Part shown: positions 18,455-27,303 of the stretch, piece by piece
How positions within the stretch are numbered: the stretch's first letter is position 1
Layout: every line of letters begins with the position of its first letter
NCBI GenBank assembly: GCA_020849535.1
Contig: JADLGB010000258.1
Coordinates: 16,840 to 80,839 of the forward strand
Source: Candidatus Hydrogenedentota bacterium
Lineage (GTDB): Bacteria; Hydrogenedentota; Hydrogenedentia; Hydrogenedentales; SLHB01
Length of the DNA: 64,000 nt
Reading direction: 5' to 3'
Position numbers and translations under genes: made by a program
Notes under the pieces: model-generated
The model's database searches: none
The model's input: only the letters and a program-made list of their open reading frames with translations
Told to the model about the DNA's origin: nothing

Positions 18455-19456
18455 ATGGCGGAGCCGGCAATGCCAACGAATCTTCCACCAGAGTACTTCG
18501 AGGCGGAAGAGCGATTCCGCGCAGCGGCCACCGACCAGGAACGGATCGTCTGCTTGGAGGAAATGCTCGCCGCGATCCCCAAGCATAAAGGCACGGACAG
18601 GCTTCGCGGAGACTACCGGCGAAAGCTCTCCCACCTTCGCGAGGCGGTGCAGGCTCATAAGAAGGTGAGCCGTCATGAATCTGCGTTTCACATCGAACGC
18701 GAAGGTCCAGCGCGGGTCGTGATCGTGGGCGCGCCCAACGTGGGCAAGTCAGCCTTGCTGGGAGCGGTGACTCACGCTACCCCGCGCGTTTCCGAGTACC
18801 CGTTCACGACGGTCTTACCCCTGCCTGGGATGATGCCCTTGCGCGACATCCACGTCCAGCTAGTCGACACTCCGCCATTGAGCAAGGCCCATGTCGAACA
18901 TGAACTCTTCAACCTGATCCACACTGCCGACTTGATTGCGTTGACCGTGGACATTCAGTCCGAGCCCCTTGGGCAATTCGAGGAGGTATCCGGCCTGCTG
19001 ACCTCGCATCATGTGGAGCTGAGAGCCAGGAAGCAGACCCTATCGGACATGGGGACCGGAAGCATCATCCCTGCACTCGTGCTCGTCAACAAGGTTGACG
19101 ACGACATTTGGTACGAGGAGTATGTGGCGTTCAGAGACCTGCTCGGCGATAGACTGCCCGTGATGGCCATCTCGGTGACTACGGGCCACAACCTCGATGC
19201 GATGAAGGAGGCCGTCTTTGAAGGGCTTGGCATCATGAGAGTCTACTCCAAACAACCAGGCAAACCGGCGGAATTGCACGCACCGTTCGTACTCAAGAAA
19301 GGGGACACCGTAGCCCATTTCGCTGCCAAGGTTCACAAGGACTTCGTGCACCACCTCAAGACCGCGCGCATTTGGGGCACCGGCGTGCACGACGGCCAAA
19401 TGGTTGGCCGCGATCACGTGCTGCACGACGGCGATGTGGTGGAACTCCACGGATAG
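18455..19456 (+). CDS. DRG/OBG-type GTPase with C-terminal TGS domain
   Basis: The 333 residues comprise an N-terminal helical segment (about 1-75), a G domain and a TGS domain. G1 is GAPNVGKS (92-99), the G2 region is SEYPFTT, G3 is DTPP and G4 is NKVD. Residues about 262-333, ending VGRDHVLHDGDVVELHG, form the ubiquitin-like TGS fold. This order (helical leader, G domain, TGS) is that of the DRG/Rbg GTPases of archaea and eukaryotes rather than bacterial Obg, which has an N-terminal glycine-rich Obg fold. A ribosome- or RNA-linked role is likely by family. It stands alone, with no obvious partner gene. Confidence 0.85.
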   Translation: MAEPAMPTNLPPEYFEAEERFRAAATDQERIVCLEEMLAAIPKHKGTDRLRGDYRRKLSHLREAVQAHKKVSRHESAFHIEREGPARVVIVGAPNVGKSALLGAVTHATPRVSEYPFTTVLPLPGMMPLRDIHVQLVDTPPLSKAHVEHELFNLIHTADLIALTVDIQSEPLGQFEEVSGLLTSHHVELRARKQTLSDMGTGSIIPALVLVNKVDDDIWYEEYVAFRDLLGDRLPVMAISVTTGHNLDAMKEAVFEGLGIMRVYSKQPGKPAELHAPFVLKKGDTVAHFAAKVHKDFVHHLKTARIWGTGVHDGQMVGRDHVLHDGDVVELHG

Positions 19457-19508
19457 GCGGAAGGCCCCCCTTGTAGCGACATGCATATTGGCCAAGCGCC
19501 GTCGCCTC

Positions 19509-19589
19509 TCTTCGTTTGGAGTGCGGCGGCTTGCCGCAGCTTTGACGAAGCAGGTTTGCCTGCGGCGTGTGGAGATGGCCCGCGCTACA
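19509..19589. repeat. Intergenic GC-rich palindromic phrase
   Basis: The roughly 200 bases between the GTPase and the next gene hold no gene. They contain two short palindromes, GCGGCTTGCCGC and CAGGTTTGCCTG, and end CGCGCTAC. This is the same style of element as the other palindromes at 27.2, 33.8, 38.2, 44.6, 53.3 and 62.4 kb. Confidence 0.5.
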
Positions 19590-19662
19590 GCATTCTCACT
19601 GTCAATAGCAAGGGCAGTGAAGGCCCCCTGCCATACCGATCATTGCGTAAAGAGACGCGATG

Positions 19663-20790
19663 CTAATACAGCTTTGACAAATTGATCTTCCCCGTCGTGT
19701 CGGCCATCTCCAAAGCGAGGACCGCCGGATCGATCGGTTCCATGAGGCTGCCCGCGGTGCGATAGAGCGCGAGGATGTTTTCGAGAGGAGTCTTCAACTG
19801 GATCGCGTGTGTCGGTCCGAGGATCAGGCCGCCATCGGGGAACAGTTCTTGGCGGCGGCGCACTTCCCGTTCCACGTCGGACTGCGTGCCCCAAGGCAGC
19901 GTCGTCTGCACGCACATCGTGCCGCAGAAACAAATGCGCTTGCCGTACTTGCGCTTGAGATAGCCGATATCCATCTCCGGTGTCGTCGGCTGCACCACGT
20001 CCAGAATGTCCAACCCCAGTTCGATCATCCGCGGGATGAATGCCTCCACGCAGCCACACTGGTGCATCATCGTCTTGGCCCCGTGGCGGTGGACCATCGC
20101 GAAGTATGGTTCCAGCTTGGGCGCAAAGTGTTTGTCGAACGTCTCGAAAGAGATCATCTGGCCGCGCTGGTTGCCGAAGTCCTCTCCGCAGTGCACGATG
20201 TCGATGAGACCCGCGGCAGCCTCCAGCATCCGCTCGTGCATTTCATAGAAGAACTCGTAACGCGCCTGCATGATCTCCAGGTATACCGGGTCATCCGTGA
20301 GCAAATCCGTCAGCACTTCTTCCATGCCGCGGGCCCGCGAAATGCCATTGATGAAGTCGAGGTCGCCCGGCGTGCCCGCAACCCGCGCATAGTCGCCCAG
20401 CGCTTCGCACTGCACGCGGATCGTCGAGTAGTCGTACCAGTCCGCCTTCGGGAAATGCGATCGGTCCAACCGATCCAGATCGTGGACACCTTTGAACGGC
20501 TGGTAGACCGACTCCAGGTACTTGCCGTCTTCGTAGTGCAGGTAGTTGTAATGCTCGCCCCACAGCCCCTCGATGGCGCCATCCGGAAAGGTCTTCAGTG
20601 CGGGACCGACATACTCCGGCTCGACGCAGCGGATATCATCCCCAACCACACGCAGGAGTTGCTCCTGACTCTTCAGTCCGAAATGCCGCATCAGATTGCG
20701 GTCCACCTCGGGCGTACCCTCGTGCTTGATCGGAATGCGGTCGTATCCCTCGAAAGCCAAGGCGCTCAGGACACGTTCTCTGGAAGTCAT
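19663..20790 (-). CDS. Uroporphyrinogen decarboxylase-like (URO-D superfamily) protein
   Basis: This is a 375-residue protein from the ATG at 20790, which has GGGAGGT at 8 nt. The open frame runs 219 codons further upstream but overlaps the transposase, so the short form is right. It has the URO-D superfamily barrel, with HCGEDFGNQRGQMISFETF, a GAKTMMHQCGCVEAFIP strand and LILGPTHAIQLKTPLEN near the end. The last resembles the GPTHxIQxxTPxEN close found in non-HemE members such as corrinoid methyltransferase-type proteins. The HemE-specific N-terminal Arg motif is not evident, so heme synthesis is unlikely. A methyl-transfer or catabolic role is possible, but no corrinoid protein gene is adjacent. 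Confidence 0.8.
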   Translation of the reverse strand: MTSRERVLSALAFEGYDRIPIKHEGTPEVDRNLMRHFGLKSQEQLLRVVGDDIRCVEPEYVGPALKTFPDGAIEGLWGEHYNYLHYEDGKYLESVYQPFKGVHDLDRLDRSHFPKADWYDYSTIRVQCEALGDYARVAGTPGDLDFINGISRARGMEEVLTDLLTDDPVYLEIMQARYEFFYEMHERMLEAAAGLIDIVHCGEDFGNQRGQMISFETFDKHFAPKLEPYFAMVHRHGAKTMMHQCGCVEAFIPRMIELGLDILDVVQPTTPEMDIGYLKRKYGKRICFCGTMCVQTTLPWGTQSDVEREVRRRQELFPDGGLILGPTHAIQLKTPLENILALYRTAGSLMEPIDPAVLALEMADTTGKINLSKLY

Positions 20791-20876
20791 GGAGAGGTAC
20801 CTCCCGGACCAAACCCAACGACTCGATTCCTGCGGCCGCTTCTCCTCCGAGAATACCGGATCCAAAATGCGGGCCG

Positions 20877-21575
20877 CTACTTCCTGGTCCTCTTCTCGGG
20901 CTTGGGTGCTTCCTTTCGCGGGCGGCCGACCGGCTGCGGCCGAAGCCGGCGGTCCAGGGCCCGTTCCAGTCTGCCGATCACGGATGCGTGGCCTAGCGGG
21001 TAACCGGTCTGGGTGTTTCTCCGCAACGCAATCAACGCTTCCTCCTCGTCCTGCTGCGCAATCACGTCCTTCCAGATTGTTCCCTTCACGTAGCTCTTCC
21101 ACATGCGCAGGTCGAGCAAGCCCGAGGTGTCCGGCGCACCGCAATGAGCCGCCGCACTCGACCATCGGTACGTCCACGGAACGCGCGTTATCTTCGCCCT
21201 GACCGGATTGCTTTCGATGTAGCGCATCGCCGCCACCGTGTAGGCATCGTCCAGCGCGCACGATTGGAAGCGCCCCTGCCACAAGTGGCCACTGCGATCG
21301 TACAGGCGATTGATGTACTGCGCATACTTCAAGTGGGTGCGGCCCACAGCCAGATTCAGAGAGTCTTCCCGCGCAGGTACCGCGACGAAATGGACATGGT
21401 TGGGCAGCAGGCAATACCCCAGCACCCGCACCCCGTATTTCTTGCACTGTTCGCGGAAAAGCTCCAGATAGGTGACGCGGTCCTCATCTCCAAAGAAAAC
21501 GTCCTGGCGGTTGTTCCCCACTTGCGCGACGTGGTGCGGCATCCCGGGGATGACAATGCGTGCTTGCCGTGACAT
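20877..21575 (-). CDS. REP-associated tyrosine transposase (RAYT, Y1_Tnp)
   Basis: The 232-residue protein starts at the ATG at 21575 (MSRQARIVIPGMPHHV). The HUH metal motif is LPNHVHFVAVP, and AMRYIESNPVRA carries the catalytic Tyr in the context usual for RAYT proteins (YIxxNPVRA). The basic C-terminus (GRPRKEAPKPEKRTRK) is also typical. RAYTs are domesticated IS200/IS605 relatives that act on palindromic REP sequences, not autonomous insertion sequences. Upstream lie a GGGCCGGCCC palindrome (21595-21604) and AGTACCTGTCACTG (about 21617-21630), which may belong to its target. The many GC palindromes in this window are candidate partners. Confidence 0.88.
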   Translation of the reverse strand: MSRQARIVIPGMPHHVAQVGNNRQDVFFGDEDRVTYLELFREQCKKYGVRVLGYCLLPNHVHFVAVPAREDSLNLAVGRTHLKYAQYINRLYDRSGHLWQGRFQSCALDDAYTVAAMRYIESNPVRAKITRVPWTYRWSSAAAHCGAPDTSGLLDLRMWKSYVKGTIWKDVIAQQDEEEALIALRRNTQTGYPLGHASVIGRLERALDRRLRPQPVGRPRKEAPKPEKRTRK

Positions 21576-21777
21576 AAGGTCAGAATAGTCAGGGGGGCCG
21601 GCCCACTTCAAGCAAGAAGTACCTGTCACTGATTTGCCAAGGATTCGGGGTGAAGGTTTTCCCGCATTCCAGTCCGCGGTACATGCGCGGAGGATGGGAT
21701 CTACACCCCACCCCCTCATGCAAACGGGCCCCGCAATGCCGGAGCCCGTGAACTTCGCATGGATTCAGACGTAGATC

Positions 21778-22464
21778 CTAATGATTGCCCCGCCGCGCAC
21801 GCGCCGCCGCAAGCGAGGCAAGGCCGATTCCGAGCAGAGAAATCGTCGCCGGTTCAGGGACCACTTCCCTGCTACCCGTGAGGTAGAAGGCCGCTTCGCC
21901 TTCGTCCAAACCCCACTCACCGTCCAGCCCGTACCGGGACCAACTGGTGTCACCGCTGAGGTAGCTCGACACGGCCCAGAACCAGCCCTCGCTGCTGTTC
22001 ACCGTGTTGTTCGCGATCGACATGTAGTAGGTAGTGTTGCCGGAGAGTGACACCGGCGTCGCGAGAACGAAACTGTAGGAGAACAGGGACAGGCCCTGAA
22101 TATCCAAGCTTGTGTCCGTGCGTGATACAGCGCCCGCGTCGATCGACTCGATCAAAGTCCCCGGACCGCCCGCGCCCGCCGCGAAGAGTGAGATCGTGAA
22201 GTCATCGATCGGTAGCTCGGCGTCGGGCCAATACACGCCCCACCAGTGCACATCGGTCAGGAGGAAGTCCTCCGCCAGCACGAAGTCCGTCGCCTCCTCA
22301 ATAATCTGGCCGTAGACATTGTTAGGGTCGAGGTCGGAAAGAAAGGCCGTCGACAGGTCGGGTGCGCCATTGTCATAGATGATCAAGTCGGCCCAGACGA
22401 TGCCTGGCGACAAGGTCAGCATGACAGAGATACAGAGGATGGGAATCCGCAATCGTGAATGCAT
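21778..22464 (-). CDS. PEP-CTERM sorted secreted protein
   Basis: This is a 228-residue protein. The ATG at 22464 follows GGGGGAG at 7 nt and begins a signal peptide (MHSRLRIPILCISVMLTLSP). The C-terminus VPEPATISLLGIGLASLAAA followed by RARRGNH is a textbook PEP-CTERM: VPEP motif, one membrane helix, basic tail. Such proteins are processed by an exosortase and linked to extracellular polysaccharide export; no exosortase is in the window. The middle (ADLIIYDNGAPDLSTAFLSD, FVLAEDFLLTDVHWWGVYW) is a beta-rich domain common in PEP-CTERM proteins, without known function. Confidence 0.88.
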   Translation of the reverse strand: MHSRLRIPILCISVMLTLSPGIVWADLIIYDNGAPDLSTAFLSDLDPNNVYGQIIEEATDFVLAEDFLLTDVHWWGVYWPDAELPIDDFTISLFAAGAGGPGTLIESIDAGAVSRTDTSLDIQGLSLFSYSFVLATPVSLSGNTTYYMSIANNTVNSSEGWFWAVSSYLSGDTSWSRYGLDGEWGLDEGEAAFYLTGSREVVPEPATISLLGIGLASLAAARARRGNH

Positions 22465-22843
22465 TCTATCGCTCCCCCATTCATAGCAGTGTTGGCCACA
22501 ATGGCAACTGCTTGGCCTACTTGAAGTGGCCCCGAGTGAAGAATGCCCGATGCATACGCGCATTTCTCATGCCGATTGGACGCCGTGGCATAAGTACTTG
22601 CAACCATAGCGGGATGGCGCGTGCGCGCTTGTTCTGAATGTAAGGAATTGCGCACCGGTGAATAAGCTCTATCTGCACATTTCGGATATGGGTAACTCCG
22701 CGTCAGAACTGTCTGCGCACGACTTGCGGCGGGGCCGGGATATCGTTCAACACAAGAACCGTGGCGTCACAAAGCGCACCCACATGACTTCGTAGCGGAC
22801 CTGGTCTTCTCTGCCCGTACCACGGCGCCGGCCGCGAACGCGA
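22465..22843. other. Gene-free stretch
   Basis: This 379-bp stretch separates the PEP-CTERM gene from mscL. I see no credible coding sequence or RNA gene in it. The only pattern noted is a sigma54-like sequence with the wrong spacing (see rejected items). Confidence 0.5.
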
Positions 22844-23248
22844 TTACTGCCGTTCCTTCAAGAGGTCGCGGATTTCCGTCAGCAGCACTTCCTGCGCGGT
22901 GGGTTCCGGTGGGGCTGTGGGGGCTTCCGCCTCTTTGCGCTTGAGCGTGTTGATGACTTTGACCATGGCGAATATCGCCAATGCGACGATGGTGAAGTCT
23001 ACGACCGTTTGAATGAACTTGCCATACGCGAGAACGACGGCTGGTGCGTCTGCAGTGGCCTGTACGATCGTGATGGCCAGATCGGAGAAATCGACTCCGC
23101 CCAGAAGTGCGCCAATGGGGGGCATCACGACATCGCCCACGAGCGACGACACGATCTTCCCGAAAGCGGCGCCCATGATGATGCCCACGGCCATGTCGAC
23201 GACATTGCCCTTCACCGCAAATTCCTTGAATTCCTTCACCATGCCCAT
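22844..23248 (-). CDS. mscL: Large-conductance mechanosensitive channel MscL
   Basis: This 134-residue protein starts at the ATG at 23248 with GGAGGGA upstream. MVKEFKEFAVKGNVVDMAVG is the conserved N-terminal helix plus the start of TM1, followed by IIMGAAFGKIVSSLVGDVVM and a second membrane helix (FIQTVVDFTIVALAIFAMVK). The C-terminal TEIRDLLKERQ is the usual cytoplasmic bundle. MscL opens under membrane tension to release solutes after hypo-osmotic shock. Length is normal for the family. The gene stands alone. Confidence 0.97.
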   Translation of the reverse strand: MGMVKEFKEFAVKGNVVDMAVGIIMGAAFGKIVSSLVGDVVMPPIGALLGGVDFSDLAITIVQATADAPAVVLAYGKFIQTVVDFTIVALAIFAMVKVINTLKRKEAEAPTAPPEPTAQEVLLTEIRDLLKERQ

Positions 23249-24122
23249 GTCCGGTCCCTCCAGTTTTTCCAAACGCGCCGAGAGTTGGCTGACGCAACGC
23301 AACGCCCCTATAGTACTTGAGATCGGAGTGTGGAAAACCCATCCTTCCTTTCCGATGGTTAGAGTCCCCGGTTCTTACCAAGGTATCGAGCATGAGGTGG
23401 TCCTGTTACAGTCGGCGAACGAGGTGACCCTGTGGCGGGTGGAAAGCGGTACTTCTGCAAGCCCATCGCGGGAGAGCCGCAACTAAACCAAGATGTTCAT
23501 CCACCGATTTCACCGATTACACGGATTAGGAAGGGAGATGCAGAAAGGGGAACGGGCGTCTTTCCCATGATTTGAGCATGCTCCAACGCAGAGGCGCGCA
23601 CTTCGTAGAGGAACGCCGAGAATGAAGAAGACGGCATTCTGGTACTGCATCGCTTGCCAAGCGCGGCAGCACAGCGCGGTGCTTCGCAGGAGACACGCAC
23701 ACCGTGTAAGCGATGAGGGCGCACCAGAATCCTGTAAACTGCCGATTCAACTGGGACTGTGAGATCAGCGGCCTGTGCATGCGAGAAGTCCGGGCTAAGA
23801 GGGGACAATTGGCCGCGACGGAACACATAGAACGCACAAGGAGCGAAGACGTGACGTATCCCTTGTGTTCCATTGTGACATTATTCTGTCCACAGATTGC
23901 ACTTATCTTCACAAATCTTGGGCGATCGGATCGCCGAATTTTCCGTGCATCGTGAAGCTGCTACGTTAAGGCGCACATTGAGTGAGGCCTTTTGAGCGGA
24001 TTCCTCATTCCGGTTCTTCATCTGTGAGAATCTGCGAAATCTGTGGACAAAGACTCTTCGATTCTTCTGGCGGTTTTCGCGCTGTGTCCTGGCAGCACTC
24101 TTTGAGTTCAGGAGGGTCTCTT
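23249..24122. other. Gene-free stretch with dispersed phrase repeats
   Basis: These 874 bases contain only short overlapping open frames without family resemblance. They include three versions of a phrase of the form ATCxGTGxAATCxGTGAAATC: in reverse near 23503-23530 and 23886-23920, and forward near 24015-24054. The last two form a loose inverted pair. The middle looks like decayed coding sequence, but I cannot name its origin. Confidence 0.45.
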
Positions 24123-26501
24123 CTATTCTTTCGGGTTCGCCAGGTAGGTGCTGACCTTTTCGCGAATCTGGTTGATGGCTTCCGTTTGCTGTTGGGGCGG
24201 TTTGTCGGGATCGTAGTTGTCCTTCTCTTCGTGAAAGCGGCGGAGCAGGTCAAACGCGTCACGGCGGAGGCGCGAATCCTTGCTGGACAGGTTCTCGACG
24301 AAGATCGGCAGCAGAATAGACTCATGTGCTTTGAGGAATTTGCGATAGGCGTTCACATCGCCGTCGCCGTCAGCGAAACCGTTCCTGAGGCGCTGCAACA
24401 GGGCCTCGTCTGTGCGGGGGTTTTCGAGGTAGCGGGCGGCGCTGTGAAAATCGCCGAATAGGTCGATGCGCCAGCGGGCCGCGATCTCGGTGTTGGTGAG
24501 TTCCTGATGGTTGACGTATAGGTCGATGATGTCCTTCCCCGTGTCATCGCCCAGGGCATAGAGGCCCATGGCGGCGGCGATGCGCGCGGCGATATCGTCG
24601 TCTGCGTAGATCGCTTTGAGCCGCGGGATCGCCTCTCCCCCACCCGCTCGTGCAAGGGCGAGTATGGCGATCTTGTTCAGATTACGGACCGCGAAGTCAT
24701 GGGGATCTTCGCCCGAGGCTAATGCGGCGGCTTTCATAGTCTGACTTAATTCATCCAACACGTCGCGTTGCGTGTAGGGGTCAATCTCAGACATGAGCGC
24801 GGGGTCCTTCAGCGTGCCGAGAAACGAAACCAATCCAGCCTTCTCGGTAATCGAAAAATAGCAGGCCCGCCACTCCTTCGAAGGCACCGGTTTGTGCAGA
24901 TTCTCGATTGCCATTTTGCGGGCCGGTTCAGTGTCGCCGCAGGCGTGCATGGCCGCGAGGACCATGGAGAGCTGAACCCTCACTGGGTCCCTCGCGTCGG
25001 ATCCCGCCAACGCGCGCAGTTGAGGGAGGAACGCGGGATCCGGCAGGTCAGTGGCAACCGTAGTGGCGAAGGCATTGGCGATGCTGTGTTGTTCACTCAA
25101 AAGATGCTCCACAGGGATCGAAGACAGCACGGGTACAAGCGCGGAGTCTCCGGGTGTCACCAAGCGGAAAAGCTGATTGAGCGCGCCGAGATCACCTTGC
25201 TTGTAAGACTGCAGCAACTGCTGCGTTTGCTGATCGCGGGGCAGATTTTGCGCGTAGGCCTGCAAGGCTTCTCTCGCAAAGGCGATCGAATTGTCGACCG
25301 AATCGTAATGTCGCACCCCCAGATCAAAGGTGCCAGGGTTCGCAATAAACGCCTCGAGGTAGGTTTTGACCTCGGGATTCCCGCGTTTCGCCAGCCCGGT
25401 CCATACCGCCGCCATCGACAGCGAGTCGGGAATGCCATACGTGGCGGGATGATGGAGCATGTCCAGCAACATCCGATCGGTGTCTTCCCCCGGGTACTCG
25501 GCAATGGCCTGGATTGCGCTGTAGTCCGCGCGGATCGGTGTTCTTCTGGCCTGTACACGCCCGTCTCCCGTGGCCCATGTAAACTCCTTGCCGAGCAATC
25601 CGCGAACCAGGTCGACGCGCCGCGCACCGCCCTTAGCCAGGATGCATTGTACGAGACCCTTCGCAATCTCGGAATCGTCGAACGCGCTTTCCCGCGCGCT
25701 GAAGTCCTGAGCGAAAATCGCGATGAGCCGTTCCGTTGATTGCTCATCGCCAATGCGTTTGAACAATGAAAACAGTACCGGCACCGCCTGTCTCATGGCG
25801 TGTCTTTCACTGCGCGGCTGCGAGGCGTTGCTCAAAGATTGGCGCTCAAAGGCCGCGATTAGTTCCGCCGGGGATAGTTGGACGCCAGGAAACGCGTCAA
25901 AGAACACCATAGCGGCAATGAAGTCCTGCAGCCCGCCCTCGTTCAGGCGTTTCCGCCAAGCATCAACCAGAATGGCGTCGAGGCCATCGGGTGAAGCCTG
26001 GCCCATGTCTAGGGCGTTCACCAGATCCCAGATTGTGTTGGGGGCAACATTTTCACCGATGGACGAAACGTACGGCACTCGGCCCGATTCAGGATCAACT
26101 TGGAACCAGCCGTAGATACCCACCGCCCACAGGGTTTTGTATGTGCCGTTTTCCCGGCGGCTCAAGGCAGCAATGCACTCCTGGCCCTTCTTCACTCGCT
26201 GCATGAATTCGTCGCTGGAGGCCCAATGAACCGTGACGGCCGGCGCGTCTATGGGGTGCGTACTGCTGGTGACGTTCACAACGACGGTCACCTCGACCGT
26301 GCCTTGGTGGCCGAAGCGGTAGCGTTCATCCTCTTCCAGCGGACTCGCTTTCACGGAGACGACCTTGCCGCGGACCCAGAGGTCCGTTTGCTCCGTGATT
26401 TCGGCAAGTGGGATGTCACGCAGGCTCATGGCGTGCGCCGTGATGGCGGCCAGTACAACAGAAAAGACTGCGATTGCGTACGCCCGGGTTGTCCGCATCA
26501 T
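24123..26501 (-). CDS. Secreted HEAT-like repeat protein of unknown function
   Basis: The protein has 792 residues with a clear signal peptide (about 1-24, ending AITAHA). The first ~140 residues form a beta-rich domain that begins LRDIPLAEITEQTDLWVRG and includes TVEVTVVVNVTSS and QECIAALSRRENGTYKTLW, a style seen in secreted proteins of unknown role. The rest is helical and reads like HEAT-type repeats (VLSSIPVEHLL, AIPRLKAIYADDDIAARIAA, AAMGLYALGD). No catalytic motif is visible. A GGGGAG sequence precedes the start. It may be a periplasmic scaffold; the function is unknown. Confidence 0.75.
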   Translation of the reverse strand: MMRTTRAYAIAVFSVVLAAITAHAMSLRDIPLAEITEQTDLWVRGKVVSVKASPLEEDERYRFGHQGTVEVTVVVNVTSSTHPIDAPAVTVHWASSDEFMQRVKKGQECIAALSRRENGTYKTLWAVGIYGWFQVDPESGRVPYVSSIGENVAPNTIWDLVNALDMGQASPDGLDAILVDAWRKRLNEGGLQDFIAAMVFFDAFPGVQLSPAELIAAFERQSLSNASQPRSERHAMRQAVPVLFSLFKRIGDEQSTERLIAIFAQDFSARESAFDDSEIAKGLVQCILAKGGARRVDLVRGLLGKEFTWATGDGRVQARRTPIRADYSAIQAIAEYPGEDTDRMLLDMLHHPATYGIPDSLSMAAVWTGLAKRGNPEVKTYLEAFIANPGTFDLGVRHYDSVDNSIAFAREALQAYAQNLPRDQQTQQLLQSYKQGDLGALNQLFRLVTPGDSALVPVLSSIPVEHLLSEQHSIANAFATTVATDLPDPAFLPQLRALAGSDARDPVRVQLSMVLAAMHACGDTEPARKMAIENLHKPVPSKEWRACYFSITEKAGLVSFLGTLKDPALMSEIDPYTQRDVLDELSQTMKAAALASGEDPHDFAVRNLNKIAILALARAGGGEAIPRLKAIYADDDIAARIAAAMGLYALGDDTGKDIIDLYVNHQELTNTEIAARWRIDLFGDFHSAARYLENPRTDEALLQRLRNGFADGDGDVNAYRKFLKAHESILLPIFVENLSSKDSRLRRDAFDLLRRFHEEKDNYDPDKPPQQQTEAINQIREKVSTYLANPKE

Positions 26502-26658
26502 TTGGCAAAGCTCCCCTGATTATGGCTCAGCGATACCTTGGACACCACAATCCAGCGTTTGTTCGGCTGTGGGTGCTGGAGGGGGTACCGGACGGAGCGG
26601 ACTGCTCGGACCGATTGGCCGTGCAGGCACTCCGTGTGCGGCGTGCCGCGCTGGCAAC

Positions 26659-27039
26659 TCACGGGAACCGTGTCGCGCTCCAGGTGCCGTGGATACCGGT
26701 GTCGTCGCCAGCGGTCTGGACCCAGGTGCCGGACATGTAGTCGTCGAAGTAGATGGTCCCGGTGAGGAGGTATTGGTTGGGGCCGTTGTCCTGGTAGATG
26801 ACGATCTCGTTGGGGCCGGTCATGACCCAGGTGAGGTCGCCCGCGAGGGTGCCGTGGCCGAGGTCGGTCTGTTCGATGGTTCCGTTCAAGCGGATGTTCC
26901 AGCGAACGGAGCCGTCGAGGGCGTCTTCGATGTAGTCCCAGGTGCCGAGGACGGACGGCGGGGTATTCTCCGGGCAGCCGTTGAACAGAGCCGCGGCGGT
27001 CAGGGTCAGTGCCAGTGCGAAGGATCGTGTGCGGTGCAT
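26659..27039 (-). CDS. Small lipoprotein with lipocalin-like domain
   Basis: The 126-residue reading starts at the ATG at 27039, with GGGGGAG 8 nt upstream. The N-terminus (MHRTRSFALALTLTAAALFN, then GC) is a lipoprotein-type signal with the lipidated Cys at about residue 22; Asn just before GC is unusual. The mature part (SVLGTWDYIEDALDG, TLAGDLTWVMTGPNEIVIYQ, TGTIYFDDYMSGTWVQ) has the repeated GTW/G-T-I-Y pattern of small beta-barrel lipoproteins. A much longer open frame covers it but overlaps wecE and was rejected. No function is known. Confidence 0.72.
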   Translation of the reverse strand: MHRTRSFALALTLTAAALFNGCPENTPPSVLGTWDYIEDALDGSVRWNIRLNGTIEQTDLGHGTLAGDLTWVMTGPNEIVIYQDNGPNQYLLTGTIYFDDYMSGTWVQTAGDDTGIHGTWSATRFP

Positions 27040-27150
27040 GGCGGTGTCTCCCCCTGGCTCTCGCCTTTCGAGAGCGGGTATGGCCCCGGGTGCCCCGGAG
27101 GCCTGGCTTCTATGGTAGTGCGTGCCCGCGGGGCGATCAATTTGCGGAAG

Positions 27151-27189
27151 AATCGGACGGATTGGACCGATCGGTCGGATCGGACCGAT
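27151..27189. repeat. Dispersed GGACGGATTGGAC-type repeat, copy 1
   Basis: A 39-bp block containing GGACGGATTGGAC followed by GATCGGTCGGATCGG. It is nearly identical (two differences seen) to the block at 53217-53257 and related to 50581-50622 and 59655-59705. Confidence 0.7.
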
Positions 27190-27197
27190 ATGAGTGG

Positions 27198-27226
27198 GCG
27201 GCAGGCGCCCTCGCCTGTCGTCCTCG
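27198..27226. repeat. GC palindromic phrase
   Basis: GGCAGGCGCCCTCGCCTGTC is a palindromic phrase matching the arms of the inverted repeat at 44644-44799. It lies between the wecE promoter and the preceding lipoprotein gene. Confidence 0.55.
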
Positions 27227-27232
27227 TGTGCG

Positions 27233-27261
27233 TTGCGCTTGATTTGAGCTTGGGGTACACT
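27233..27261 (+). promoter_or_regulatory. Putative sigma70 promoter of wecE
   Basis: TTGCGC (27233-27238) and TACACT (27256-27261) are separated by 17 bp. Transcription would begin about 35 nt before the wecE ATG at 27304, leaving room for the AAGGGGGG ribosome binding site. Confidence 0.5.
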
Positions 27262-27303
27262 CGGATTCCGTCTGAGATTTTGGCAAGGGGGGTTCTCACT
27301 TCG

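Noticed and set aside
19663..20790. Naming the URO-D protein hemE
   Set aside because: It lacks the HemE-type N-terminal substrate motif and ends like the non-heme members of the superfamily.
22586..22602. Sigma54-like TGGCAT with TTGCA
   Set aside because: The spacing is one base too long and it points away from the PEP-CTERM gene.
26365..27303. N-terminal extension of the wecE frame
   Set aside because: The extension overlaps the lipoprotein gene on the other strand; the ATG at 27304 has a ribosome binding site and matches family length.
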